Below are positions 8,760 through 17,593 of a DNA stretch of 64,000 nt, one piece after another. The stretch covers positions 1,660,501 through 1,724,500 of the forward strand of contig JACJYK010000001.1 in the NCBI GenBank assembly GCA_020636135.1. Direction: 5' to 3'. A program made the translations under genes and the position numbers. The stretch comes from Lewinellaceae bacterium (GTDB lineage Bacteria > Bacteroidota > Bacteroidia > Chitinophagales > Saprospiraceae). How positions within the stretch are numbered: the stretch's first letter is position 1; every line of letters begins with the position of its first letter. A model generated the notes under the pieces. That model was not told where the DNA came from. It did not search any database and saw only the letters and a list, made by a program, of their open reading frames with translations.

Positions 8760-10097
8760 ATGACTTCGATTGTATTTCGAAATGGCATGTGTATCAACCG
8801 GGGTAAACAAGAGATCATGGATGTACTGGTACGTCGTGGAAGGATCGAAAGAGTCGCACCACAAGTAACCGTGCAAGGTGATATTGAGGAAATAGATTGC
8901 ACAGGTTTGTGGATCATTCCTGGCCTCATTGACGATCAGGTTCATTTCCGCGAGCCGGGACTAACCCATAAGGCAACCATCGCAACCGAGTCGAGGGCCG
9001 CCGTCGCCGGAGGCGTCACGACGTTTATGGAAATGCCCAATACCAAACCACCGGCATTGACCCAGGAGTTGTTGCAAGATAAATACGACATCGCTGCGAG
9101 CGTGTCTCCGGCCAACTATTCTTTTTACATGGGCGTTTCCAATGATAATTACGACGAGGTCATGCGCACTGACCCCTTGAGGATCTGTGGTATTAAGATC
9201 TTTATGGGTTCGAGTACCGGCAATATGCTGGTAGATGATATGCATACGCTGGAGAAAGTATTCGCTGATGCTCCTTGCCTGATTGCAACCCATTGCGAAG
9301 ATGAAGCTACCATTAAACACAATCTGGCTGTATTTAAGGAAAAATATGGTGAAGACATACCATTCGCCGCTCATCCGTTGATCCGCAGTCGGGAGGCTTG
9401 CTACGCTTCGTCTCATCTGGCGGTGGAATTGGCACAAAAACACGGTACACGTCTCCATATCCTCCACATTTCCTCCAAAGAAGAGCTTGAGTTGTTTGAT
9501 CGCAACACGCCGCTTGGCAATAAAAGGATAACCAGTGAGGCGTGCGTGCACCATCTCTATTATGCAGATACGGATTATGCGGAACTGGGAGCTTTAATTA
9601 AATGTAATCCGGCCATTAAGACTGCAGATGACCGGAAGGCGCTGCGTGCCGGTTTGCTCGATGGCAGCCTGGATGTAATGGCTACCGATCATGCCCCGCA
9701 TACCTGGGATGAGAAACAGAATAAATACTTGTCCGCTCCAAGTGGATTGCCACTGGTGCAGCACAGCCTTTCTCTGGCACTTACCCTGGTCCGGGATGGT
9801 GACCTGACCCCTGAGAGAATGGTGGATTTGATGGCACATGCGCCGGCGGAATGCTTTGGTATTGCCGACAGAGGCTATCTTGACGAAGGAAGTTGGGCGG
9901 ATCTCGTTTTAGTAGACCCGGAAGACTCCTATCCGGTGACCAAAGAATCCATTGCCTATAAATGTGGATGGTCTCCCCTTGAAGGTAAAACGCTGCCCGG
10001 AGTCGTAAAACAAACCTGGGTAAATGGACATTGCGTTTACCGCGATGGAGTACTGCTAGGGCAACCGGCAGGCATGAGACTAAGCTTCAACCGGTAA
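8760..10097 (+). CDS. pyrC: Dihydroorotase, Bacteroidota type with QxH metal motif
   Basis: Amidohydrolase of 445 residues that interconverts carbamoyl aspartate and dihydroorotate in pyrimidine synthesis. Signature segments are FREPGLTHKATI, MEMPNTKPPAL, GIKIFMGSSTGN (likely metal-bridging lysine) and ATDHAPHTWDEK. The first metal motif reads D-Q-V-H (Q60, H62) instead of the usual HxH. As I remember, this is common in Bacteroidota members of the family, so it is probably functional. Start is ATG 8760; a GTG lies just before it at 8757. It ends 8 bp from the converging DUF5362 gene. Confidence 0.93.
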   Translation: MTSIVFRNGMCINRGKQEIMDVLVRRGRIERVAPQVTVQGDIEEIDCTGLWIIPGLIDDQVHFREPGLTHKATIATESRAAVAGGVTTFMEMPNTKPPALTQELLQDKYDIAASVSPANYSFYMGVSNDNYDEVMRTDPLRICGIKIFMGSSTGNMLVDDMHTLEKVFADAPCLIATHCEDEATIKHNLAVFKEKYGEDIPFAAHPLIRSREACYASSHLAVELAQKHGTRLHILHISSKEELELFDRNTPLGNKRITSEACVHHLYYADTDYAELGALIKCNPAIKTADDRKALRAGLLDGSLDVMATDHAPHTWDEKQNKYLSAPSGLPLVQHSLSLALTLVRDGDLTPERMVDLMAHAPAECFGIADRGYLDEGSWADLVLVDPEDSYPVTKESIAYKCGWSPLEGKTLPGVVKQTWVNGHCVYRDGVLLGQPAGMRLSFNR

Positions 10098-10105
10098 TCG
10101 TACAA

Positions 10106-10543
10106 TCACTCCAGCGGGAACGTGCCTCCCATCATCATGGTTGTCCCGATAATGATGTAAATAATAATGGTGAATACAATGCCGGCAATTATCAGGATGG
10201 CATTGATCTTAAAGTAATTCTTCAGGTTCTGGAAGCCTGAAGCAAAGCTGGCTGTGGCATTACCGGTTCCTACTCTGTCCATATTACTGCTGTAGCGATA
10301 GAGGAGTAGTCCCATATAGAAGTAAAAGGAAGCAAATGCCAGATAGAAAAAACCAAGGAAACCGGCTGACCCCATCATCGACACCATGGCAAAGGTGCCG
10401 ATAACGGCAAAAAGACCAAATAAGCCGGCAATGACCATCATGATGATACCCATGATACGCGCCCATTTGGCGGATTCGCTCAGTTCACGCATGCCATTGT
10501 CGTCCAGTCCAGTTCTTGCTGTATTTTCATCAAGTATATCCAT
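10106..10543 (-). CDS. DUF5362-like membrane protein
   Basis: The 145-residue protein has a polar N-terminus (1-27) and then three or four hydrophobic segments: about 28-52, 58-83 and 115-140, with a methionine- and phenylalanine-rich core. It resembles DUF5362 integral membrane proteins of Bacteroidota. No catalytic motif is visible. Its promoter lies in the 42-bp gap to the diverging 2H phosphoesterase gene. Confidence 0.65.
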   Translation of the reverse strand: MDILDENTARTGLDDNGMRELSESAKWARIMGIIMMVIAGLFGLFAVIGTFAMVSMMGSAGFLGFFYLAFASFYFYMGLLLYRYSSNMDRVGTGNATASFASGFQNLKNYFKINAILIIAGIVFTIIIYIIIGTTMMMGGTFPLE

Positions 10544-10585
10544 ATCTAATGCTTTGGAGGTGTATTAACTTAGCTTAAGTAATAT

Positions 10586-11143
10586 ATGAATAATTTATAT
10601 TTTATTGCAATTCTTCCTCCGGTGCAGGTACAGCAAGAGGTGACAGTCTTCAAGCAGGCTGCCCGGGATTTATTCAAATCCGGTCACGCGCTCAAGTCAC
10701 CGCCGCATGTTACGATCATTCCTCCACAACGCTGGGACGAGGTTGCTTTGGATTGGGTGGTTCACCATCTGGGCGAATGGACGGCTCAGCAAAAGCCTTT
10801 TCAAGTCCATATTGATGGCTTTGACGCTTTTACACCAAGGGTAATTTTCCTGAATATCGAAGAGAAGGCCTCCTTGCAATCTTTTCAGCAGGCATGTACG
10901 GAATACCTTTCCCACCTCCTGGAGAAACTTGATACACGGCCCTTTCATCCTCATATGACGGTTGCATTTAAAGATCTGGACCGTCGTCAATTTGAAAAGG
11001 CATGGGCGTACTTCGGTGATAAGCACTACACCTCATCGTTTGAAGTTAATGCCCTGTACCTACTAAATTATAAGAGTGGCCAATGGCAGGTGATGGGTAA
11101 ATGGTTATTGGGTAAGCCGAACAGCTTCATCAAGGGACAATAA
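10586..11143 (+). CDS. 2'-5' RNA ligase / 2H phosphoesterase family protein
   Basis: The 185-residue protein carries the two HxTx signatures of the 2H superfamily, HVTI (in PPHVTIIPP) and HMTV (in HPHMTVAF). These bind and cleave or join 2',3'- or 2',5'-phosphodiesters. Real RNA ligase activity is rare in this group, so a cyclic phosphodiesterase role is equally possible. The last 39 bp overlap the 3' end of the converging MBL hydrolase gene. Confidence 0.85.
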   Translation: MNNLYFIAILPPVQVQQEVTVFKQAARDLFKSGHALKSPPHVTIIPPQRWDEVALDWVVHHLGEWTAQQKPFQVHIDGFDAFTPRVIFLNIEEKASLQSFQQACTEYLSHLLEKLDTRPFHPHMTVAFKDLDRRQFEKAWAYFGDKHYTSSFEVNALYLLNYKSGQWQVMGKWLLGKPNSFIKGQ

Positions 11144-11971
11144 TTCTCCGACTACAATACGGCCCCGATCGTCCTTCTTCAGTGTTGCACATGCATGCAC
11201 CGGATCATGCTCAAAAAATAATACATCTCCTGCTGCGCAAGCTTCTTCAAGGATGGTTGCTTTTTCCTGCATGGTGATCAGTGGCCTGATATCATAGCTC
11301 ATTACGTAGCTGGCACCTAAATGACCACTAGAGGGCAGCAGGTCTGCACAATACAGCAGATGTCTGTTACCAAGTGGAACCCGGAGTAACATCATAGCTT
11401 CCGTATGCCCGTAGACAAAATAAACCTGCAGTCCATCCACCCATTGAATTTTCGAAGCCGCAGTGGGAAGAAACGCCAGCTTACCTGATCGCTGCAATGG
11501 AACAAAATTTTCCTGCAGGAAAGATGCTTTTTCACGCGGGTTGGAGTGAACAGCCCAATCGTAATGCTTTTCATTGCTCCAATACGTGGCATTGGGGAAC
11601 ACAGGAACCAATTCACCCTGTTCGTCATAACGCACAGCTCCACCCGTATGGTCAAAATGCAGATGAGTCAGGAATACGTCGGTGATTTGTTCAGGGCTGA
11701 ATCCAGCTCGATGGATTGATTTCAGTAGTGAATCGGTACCATGGGGTTTGTAATAGGAGAAAAAGCGGTCACTCTGTTTATCACCTAATCCAGTGTCGAC
11801 AAGCATCAGCCTGTTATCTGTTTCTACCAGCAGGCAACGCATGGACCAGGTACAGAGGTTGTCTTCATCCGGAGGATTAATTTTGGACCACAAAGACTTG
11901 GGTACTACCCCAAACATGGCTCCGCCGTCGAGTTTGAAATAACCGGTTGGTATTTCGTATAATTTAATCAC
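11105..11971 (-). CDS. MBL-fold metallohydrolase
   Basis: Metallo-beta-lactamase-fold protein of 288 residues with the zinc motif THLHFDHTGG and later D and H ligands (YCADLLPSSGHLG, FFEHDPVHA). It resembles quorum-quenching-lactonase-like or general MBL hydrolases; the substrate cannot be read from sequence. The start codon is GTG at 11971 (MIKLYEIPTGYFKLDGG), which overlaps the ribH stop by 8 bp. It is therefore translationally coupled to riboflavin synthesis. Confidence 0.88.
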   Translation of the reverse strand: MIKLYEIPTGYFKLDGGAMFGVVPKSLWSKINPPDEDNLCTWSMRCLLVETDNRLMLVDTGLGDKQSDRFFSYYKPHGTDSLLKSIHRAGFSPEQITDVFLTHLHFDHTGGAVRYDEQGELVPVFPNATYWSNEKHYDWAVHSNPREKASFLQENFVPLQRSGKLAFLPTAASKIQWVDGLQVYFVYGHTEAMMLLRVPLGNRHLLYCADLLPSSGHLGASYVMSYDIRPLITMQEKATILEEACAAGDVLFFEHDPVHACATLKKDDRGRIVVGELLSLDEAVRLTQ

Positions 11972-12482
11972 CCAGAGGGGATTTGAAGCCGATGGTAGGC
12001 TTTGCTTTTGGCTGTTCTTTTTTGATTAGGGCCATTTGAATGGCAGACTGGGCGGCTTCACTTCCTTTGTTACCATGATCCCCGCCGGCACGTGCGATGG
12101 CTTGTTCCATATTTAAGGCTGTGATCACACCAAACAGGCAGGCTGTATTCGATTGCAGGGAGAGCATGGTTAACCCCTGTGCCACTGACTGAGCAATATA
12201 AGTATCGTGTTCGGTGTCGCCCTTGATCAGGCATCCCAGGCAAATGATCGCATCAAACTTATCGCGGCCCAACAGGATCCGGGCTCCCATGGGTAACTCG
12301 AACGAACCGGGAACCTGGATGATGTGCTCCGGAAGCACCGTACCTCCAGCTGCTTCGAGGGTTGAGCGGGCACCTTCCAGTAATTTTGAAGTGATCTCAC
12401 TATTCCATTGTGCATGGACGATGCCAATCCGCAGTCCGTTAGCGGAGACTTTATCCGGAGTCTGATATCCTTTACTTGCCAT
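11964..12482 (-). CDS. ribH: 6,7-dimethyl-8-ribityllumazine synthase
   Basis: The 172-residue enzyme joins the ribitylamino-pyrimidine with dihydroxybutanone phosphate, the penultimate step of riboflavin synthesis. Family segments are AQWNSEIT, PGSFELPMGAR and CLIKGDTEHD, the last with the catalytic histidine. Its ATG overlaps the stop of the upstream TPR gene by one base (TAATG). The downstream MBL gene overlaps its stop. No other rib gene is in the window. Confidence 0.96.
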   Translation of the reverse strand: MASKGYQTPDKVSANGLRIGIVHAQWNSEITSKLLEGARSTLEAAGGTVLPEHIIQVPGSFELPMGARILLGRDKFDAIICLGCLIKGDTEHDTYIAQSVAQGLTMLSLQSNTACLFGVITALNMEQAIARAGGDHGNKGSEAAQSAIQMALIKKEQPKAKPTIGFKSPLGD

Positions 12483-13165
12483 TAGCCGTTCTGGCTTAAA
12501 CGGGCAATGTATTTATCAATATCCTGACCCTCGGTACTGCCGGGGTATTTGCTTTTAATCTCCTGATACATTTTCAATGAGGCAGCTGTGTCTCCCTGGA
12601 ATTCATAAAGACGGCCAAGTTTGAACATGTAATACGAAGTCAAGACGTCGTTATCGCCTTCGTTGACGGCCCTCTTGTAGTTGTCGATGGCTTTATCGTA
12701 TTCCTGTTTTTCCGAATAGGCGTCACCCAGTAAACCATATTTCATGATCGGCAGGACGTCGCCGGCAGGTTTGAAATCGTTCAGAAATGAAATAGCAGCA
12801 TCTGTCTGGCCTAGTTGCAGGTGGCTTACTGCTGCGTAGTATTTGGCGAGGTTCCCTGCTTTAGTGCCACTGTAATGATCGGCCAGGTCCAGAAACCCTT
12901 CGTAACCATTGCCGGGATTGATCAGTGCACGGGCAAAGGAATCACGGCTAAACTGATATTCAGCCTGAAACATTTGCTCCATTGCTTCTTTCTCCAAAGG
13001 CTTTTTATACAGGTAGATGTAAGCAAGCAATCCACCGGCAATTGCGACTATACCGATGGCGCCACCCATTAGCCAATTCTTATACCGTTCAAAGAAATGT
13101 TGAGCATTTTCGCCAACTTCAACGATATCGACCAGGGTGTCTTTTTCATTCTTGCGTTTTGTCAT
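12482..13165 (-). CDS. Membrane-anchored tetratricopeptide repeat protein (YfgM-like)
   Basis: The 227-residue protein has a cytoplasmic N-terminus, one membrane segment at about 34-53 (GGAIGIVAIAGGLLAYIYL), and then TPR-type helical repeats to the end. The topology resembles YfgM-like periplasmic chaperone partners, although the family link is inference. It is the first gene of a TPR-ribH-MBL operon. Confidence 0.82.
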   Translation of the reverse strand: MTKRKNEKDTLVDIVEVGENAQHFFERYKNWLMGGAIGIVAIAGGLLAYIYLYKKPLEKEAMEQMFQAEYQFSRDSFARALINPGNGYEGFLDLADHYSGTKAGNLAKYYAAVSHLQLGQTDAAISFLNDFKPAGDVLPIMKYGLLGDAYSEKQEYDKAIDNYKRAVNEGDNDVLTSYYMFKLGRLYEFQGDTAASLKMYQEIKSKYPGSTEGQDIDKYIARLSQNG

Positions 13166-13193
13166 AGCAACGGACCTTTTTACAAAATTTCGG

Positions 13194-13201
13194 CAAAAAT
13201 A
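13194..13201 (-). promoter_or_regulatory. Candidate -7 box (TATTTTTG) for the TPR-ribH operon
   Basis: On the minus strand TATTTTTG fits TAnnTTTG and lies about 28 bp before ATG 13165. No clear -33 TTG is seen. Confidence 0.45.
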
Positions 13202-13286
13202 AGGAAACTTTGCAGACTAACCTACTTTGGAGTTGAAAAGTAAATTAAAGTATATACTTTTTTAAAATGTGTAGCAGGCAGTCTAA

Positions 13287-14306
13287 TCAATCCTTGATAA
13301 AAGGATAATCTTCCTGCATGTAATTATCCGTAAATAACTCGGAAGGGTCGGGGAGGGGAGAGTTGTCAGCAAATTCAACAGCAGCCTCAACCACTTCCTT
13401 GATTTCTTCCTCGATAGCATCCAGTTCCGCTTCCGTAACCACATGAGCCCCCAGAATCCGATCCCTGAGAATTTCAATCGGATCCAATGCCTTGTAGTGT
13501 TCAACTTCTTCCTTGCTGCGATAGCGTGCCGGATCAGAAACCGAGTGACCCTTATACCGGTAGGTCTTTATTTCCAGGAAGTAAGGGCCTTTACCCTCGC
13601 GAATGTGTTTGGCTGCTTTTTGAATGGCCTCATGGACTTTCTCGGGATCCATGCCATCAACAGGCTCGGAGGGAATGTCAAAGGCATGACCTATTTTATA
13701 AATATCGGTGACATTTGACGTACGGTTGACCGATGTGCCCATGGCGTAAAAGTTGTTTTCGCAGATATACAGCACCGGTAATTTCCAGGTCATGGCCATG
13801 TTAAAGGATTCGAACAAAGAACCCTGGCGGGCTGCGCCGTCACCAAACATGGTTGCACATAGTAAATCAGTGCCTTTGTATTTTTCTGCAAAAGCGATTC
13901 CGGTACCGATGGGTATCTGGGCACCAACGATCCCGTTGCCACCAAAATATTTGTTCTCTGCTGAGAAGAAGTGCATGGATCCACCCTTTCCCTTCACAAT
14001 TCCAGTTGCTTTGCCGAATAATTCCGCCATACAGGCATTGGGTGAAGCGCCTTTCATTAAGGCAATACCGTGCTGACGATAGGCCGTGACGATGCCGTCT
14101 TCCGGTTTAAGGGCAGATTTCAATCCGGCGGCAATCGCTTCCTGACCAATGTAGACATGACAGAAACCACGTACTTTCTGTTGCGAATAGGCTAGTAGGG
14201 TGCGTTCTTCAAAACGACGGATAAGCATCATGATATGAAACCAATCCAGATATTGCTCCTTACTGTAATTTAATTTGGTCTTTACTTTTTCTGCCACGTC
14301 CGCCAT
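13287..14306 (-). CDS. pdhA: Pyruvate dehydrogenase E1 component, alpha subunit
   Basis: The 339-residue thiamine-diphosphate subunit decarboxylates pyruvate together with E1-beta (found 36 kb away at 50626). The ThDP motif starts GDGAARQGS and ends with ENN. The phosphorylation-loop-like segment YRYKGHSVSDPARYRSK is present. ATG 14306 (MADVAEKVKTKL) is chosen over 14396, whose 30 extra residues look non-conserved. It stands alone here, with no E2 or E3 gene nearby. Confidence 0.94.
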   Translation of the reverse strand: MADVAEKVKTKLNYSKEQYLDWFHIMMLIRRFEERTLLAYSQQKVRGFCHVYIGQEAIAAGLKSALKPEDGIVTAYRQHGIALMKGASPNACMAELFGKATGIVKGKGGSMHFFSAENKYFGGNGIVGAQIPIGTGIAFAEKYKGTDLLCATMFGDGAARQGSLFESFNMAMTWKLPVLYICENNFYAMGTSVNRTSNVTDIYKIGHAFDIPSEPVDGMDPEKVHEAIQKAAKHIREGKGPYFLEIKTYRYKGHSVSDPARYRSKEEVEHYKALDPIEILRDRILGAHVVTEAELDAIEEEIKEVVEAAVEFADNSPLPDPSELFTDNYMQEDYPFIKD

Positions 14307-14405
14307 GCGATGAATTTTAATCGTTATTTCCCTGTAAAGATACTGCGCAAATTGATAATATTCAAAAGGCAATGGCCGCAGTCGGGCAGGATGCAACTCC
14401 CTGCT

Positions 14406-14413
14406 TATCTTTG
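14406..14413 (+). promoter_or_regulatory. -7 box (TATCTTTG) supporting a TTG start for recF
   Basis: TATCTTTG is an exact TAnnTTTG match. A transcript from about 14420 would exclude the upstream ATG at 14372 and leave TTG 14432 as the first in-frame start. Confidence 0.5.
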
Positions 14414-14431
14414 CCAGCTAAACCACCGGAA

Positions 14432-15547
14432 TTGCGCTTTACCAAATTGAAACTGGTCCAATTTAAAAATTACCGGGAAGAGACATTCTACTTCCATGAA
14501 CGGCTAAATTGCCTGGTTGGTTTAAATGGAACGGGTAAAACCAATGTATTGGATGCGTTGCATACACTGTGCATGACCAAATCCAAATTCACCGGTCAGG
14601 ATAAGCTTTTAATCCACGACCAGGATTCGTTTTACCGCATTGAAGGTGAAGTGCTGGATGAGTCCACAAGACGAAACTTTTATGTGATCAAATATGCGCG
14701 TGAAGGGAAAAAGACACTGGAGAAAAATCACCAGAATATAGCCCGAAGCATCGATCATGTAGGGCAGATCCCATTGGTGTTTTATTCTCCTGACGACCAT
14801 ATGGTGCTATCTGGACCATCCGCTGACCGAAGAAAGCTGATGGACCAAACTATTTCCCAGGCCGATAATGCCTATCTTGATAATTTGGTGACTTACAACC
14901 GGTTACTGAAACATCGCAATGCATTGCTGGCCAGATTTCAGATGCAACGTCAGCTTCAACCCCAGCTTCTGGATGCGATCGACCACCAGTTGCTCCCGGT
15001 TGGCCAGGCATTGGTCCAGAGCCGCCAGGAATTTGCTGACGGATTCAGTCCGCAGGTCCAGGAAAAGTACGGCGTCATCGCTGGAGGAAAGGAATCGGTG
15101 GAATGGAAATATAAACCAAGTCTGTTGCCTGAAGAAATGCAGCGGGTCTGGTCCAATGAACGCCAACAGGACCTGAATCTGGGGCGCACCATGGCAGGGC
15201 CTCACCGGGATGACTGGCAGGTTATGCTTGGTAGAAGATCGGCTAAACGCTACGCCAGCCAGGGACAAATGAAGACCATCATGCTCTCGATGCGCTGGGC
15301 ACAATGGAACTGGTTGAAGCTGGGAACGGAGAAAATCCCCCTGTTGTTAATTGATGATCTTTTTGATAAATTGGACGAGGAACGAATAAAGCATTTTCTT
15401 CAATTGATTGGCAGTCTGACGGAAGCACAGGTTTTTGTGACTTATACCCATCCAGAGATGCTTCAGGCGCATCTCGATGATTTTCAAATGCCGTATAAGA
15501 TGTTTTACATCAATGAAGGAGCAATAGCAGATGAAGAGACAAAATGA
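14432..15547 (+). CDS. recF: DNA replication and repair protein RecF
   Basis: SMC-like ATPase of 371 residues that loads RecA at gaps. The Walker A motif GLNGTGKT (30-37), the ABC-like segment GPSADRRKLMDQ and the Walker B LLLIDDLFDKLD are intact. The frame opens at ATG 14372, but the first 20 residues do not look like RecF. Starting at TTG 14432 gives MRFTKLKLVQFKNYRE, the usual N-terminus, so this start is preferred. It overlaps the following DUF721 gene by 17 bp, a common pairing in Bacteroidota. Confidence 0.93.
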   Translation: MRFTKLKLVQFKNYREETFYFHERLNCLVGLNGTGKTNVLDALHTLCMTKSKFTGQDKLLIHDQDSFYRIEGEVLDESTRRNFYVIKYAREGKKTLEKNHQNIARSIDHVGQIPLVFYSPDDHMVLSGPSADRRKLMDQTISQADNAYLDNLVTYNRLLKHRNALLARFQMQRQLQPQLLDAIDHQLLPVGQALVQSRQEFADGFSPQVQEKYGVIAGGKESVEWKYKPSLLPEEMQRVWSNERQQDLNLGRTMAGPHRDDWQVMLGRRSAKRYASQGQMKTIMLSMRWAQWNWLKLGTEKIPLLLIDDLFDKLDEERIKHFLQLIGSLTEAQVFVTYTHPEMLQAHLDDFQMPYKMFYINEGAIADEETK

Positions 15548-15821
15548 TCAGCATATCGGGGCTATCCTGGGCGAGTTGGTCCAGCAAAGGAAACTGAAGC
15601 ACAAATTGTATGTAAAGAAGGTGCAGAGCTATTGGTGTGAGGCCATGGGCCCCATGATTGCTGAAGGTACCAGGAACATAGAAATACAGCGACAGGTGCT
15701 GTGCTTAAGCGTGCCAAGCTCCACTCTCAGGCAGGAGTTAAATCTTTGCCGTCAGGAAATCATTGAAAAGCTCAATGCCCACCTGGGTGAGTCTTATTTG
15801 AAAGATCTGCGATTTGTGTGA
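15531..15821 (+). CDS. DUF721 / DciA-like protein
   Basis: The 96-residue protein of the DUF721 family is related to DciA, which loads the replicative helicase in bacteria lacking DnaC. The KLYVKKVQSYWCEAMGP segment and the LRQELNLCRQEIIEKLN C-terminal half are typical. It overlaps the recF 3' end by 17 bp and is therefore coupled. Its stop directly abuts the stop of the converging subtilase gene with no spacer. Confidence 0.82.
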   Translation: MKRQNDQHIGAILGELVQQRKLKHKLYVKKVQSYWCEAMGPMIAEGTRNIEIQRQVLCLSVPSSTLRQELNLCRQEIIEKLNAHLGESYLKDLRFV

Positions 15822-17489
15822 TCAGGTTCGGGATTGAGCCTGTGCAGCTTTTACTTTATTTGCCGGAACTGTTTTAGCCGCCAGTTGCATCGCTTTCGCT
15901 GCATTCACTTTACCACCACTGACACAAATCTCATTGAAGGGAACCGCTTTGTCCGTTCCAGGAAGATCTACCTTGTCTTTGGAGACATCCGCAGACTCCA
16001 TGATCACGTCACGTACCTGACTGGCCGACAATCCAGGGAAATAAGACCGGATCTGGGCAGCAATACCCGCAACGATTGGTGAGGAAAAGCTGGTGCCATC
16101 CACTGAACTGTATTGATTATGGGGTGCAGCCGTATAGATCTGTACACCCGGAGCAAATACATCAACGCGTTCCTTACCATAGTTGGAGAAATCTGCAACT
16201 GCATGCTCACCGGGTTCCGGTGCCAGTGCTCCCACTTCGAGCCAGTTCTTAGCAGTTTTAGGACCGAATAATTTTTTCTTGGAGTAGACGGCGGTCGGAA
16301 AATTATTACCGTCATCGTTATCTTCTGCCGAGTTGCCGGCAGCATGGACAAGCAGAACATCATGTTTCTCGGCATAACGAACCGCATCATCAACCACGTC
16401 CTTGGATGGAGAGAAACCCTTACCAAATGACATGTTAATGACGGATGCGCCATTGTCTACTGCATAGCGGATTGCGTTGGCAACGTCTTTATCCCGCTCA
16501 TCTCCGTCAGGAACGACCCGGACAACCATAATCTCTACATTGGTGGCAATGCCATCAATTCCCAGATCATTGTTGTGCGTCGCGCCGATCAGTGCGGCAA
16601 CTCCGGTACCATGTGATGGATCCGGTCCGATGACATCGTTATTGCCATAATTATGCTCCGTTTTATTGGCATAATTATCACCTACGATGGTGCGTGGATT
16701 GTAATCCGGGTTATAGCCATAGTCTGCTTTCGATTTATAGTAATCGACTTGATCCTTGACATCTTTCTCGAACTGGGCAATGATTTCTGGCAGAGTGCCT
16801 GGATTGGGATCCATAGACAGGATCTGCATTCCGATGTTTTTACCGATGGTCAATCCAACATCGTCTCCTGTATCGAGGTTCTGTAAGTTTACCAGGTTGA
16901 AGTCCTCATCACCTAAACCTTTATGCAATGCTTCCAGCGCATTGAGTACGATTTTTTGATATTGCTCGGATTCTTCCAGGTTTTTCTGGGCCTTATCGCG
17001 TTCAGTTTCTACCTGATTTTTCAGGTCCAGGTAGGCATCATAGGCCTTCTTTTGTTTCCCTTTAAGATTATCGGTATCCATTTTTGCAAAGTAGTCGCGT
17101 TGCTCTGCATATTGACGAGTCAATTCGTACGTGTCATACTGAACCTGTTTTCCATCTTTTCCGCCGATGAAATTCCATCCGTGAAGGTCATCGATGTACC
17201 CATTATGATCGTCGTCAATCCCATTGTTCGGGATTTCGTCACGGTTGATCCAGATCACATCTTTCAGATCTTCATGATCAATGTCTATGCCTGAATCCAG
17301 GACCGCCACGATGATTTTTTTGCTGGTTTTACCTTTCAGGGACTGATACATTTTGTCCACGCTGATCCCCTGGTAAGAGGAGGTGGCAGGATCATCCAGG
17401 TACCATCTTTTGAGATCATCTTGAGCAGAAAGCAGGGAAATGGAAAATAGTATCAGGGGCAGAAGTAACGAACGACGAAAATTCCACAT
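15822..17489 (-). CDS. S8 family serine peptidase (subtilase) with a long insert
   Basis: The 555-residue secreted protein has a signal peptide (about 1-23, ending LLSAQ). The catalytic triad is D65 (VLDSGIDIDHED), H293 (PSHGTGVAAL) and S467 (GTSFSSP). About 225 residues separate Asp and His, much more than in classical subtilisins. The insert at about 120-260 is Lys/Glu/Gln-rich and probably helical or coiled. There is no T9SS sorting domain; the C-terminus is short and polar. The substrate is unknown. Confidence 0.93.
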   Translation of the reverse strand: MWNFRRSLLLPLILFSISLLSAQDDLKRWYLDDPATSSYQGISVDKMYQSLKGKTSKKIIVAVLDSGIDIDHEDLKDVIWINRDEIPNNGIDDDHNGYIDDLHGWNFIGGKDGKQVQYDTYELTRQYAEQRDYFAKMDTDNLKGKQKKAYDAYLDLKNQVETERDKAQKNLEESEQYQKIVLNALEALHKGLGDEDFNLVNLQNLDTGDDVGLTIGKNIGMQILSMDPNPGTLPEIIAQFEKDVKDQVDYYKSKADYGYNPDYNPRTIVGDNYANKTEHNYGNNDVIGPDPSHGTGVAALIGATHNNDLGIDGIATNVEIMVVRVVPDGDERDKDVANAIRYAVDNGASVINMSFGKGFSPSKDVVDDAVRYAEKHDVLLVHAAGNSAEDNDDGNNFPTAVYSKKKLFGPKTAKNWLEVGALAPEPGEHAVADFSNYGKERVDVFAPGVQIYTAAPHNQYSSVDGTSFSSPIVAGIAAQIRSYFPGLSASQVRDVIMESADVSKDKVDLPGTDKAVPFNEICVSGGKVNAAKAMQLAAKTVPANKVKAAQAQSRT

Positions 17490-17593
17490 ATCCGGTTAAA
17501 GTTTTCTAGTTCTATCAAACGTATCTACCTTAGGGGTAGTTAATGGATTACCGCATATTAACGAAATATTAAGGACTTCGTCTGATAGACTTT

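Noticed and set aside
8961..9554. 197-codon minus-strand frame inside pyrC
   Set aside because: It lies fully within a conserved dihydroorotase gene and has no family features.
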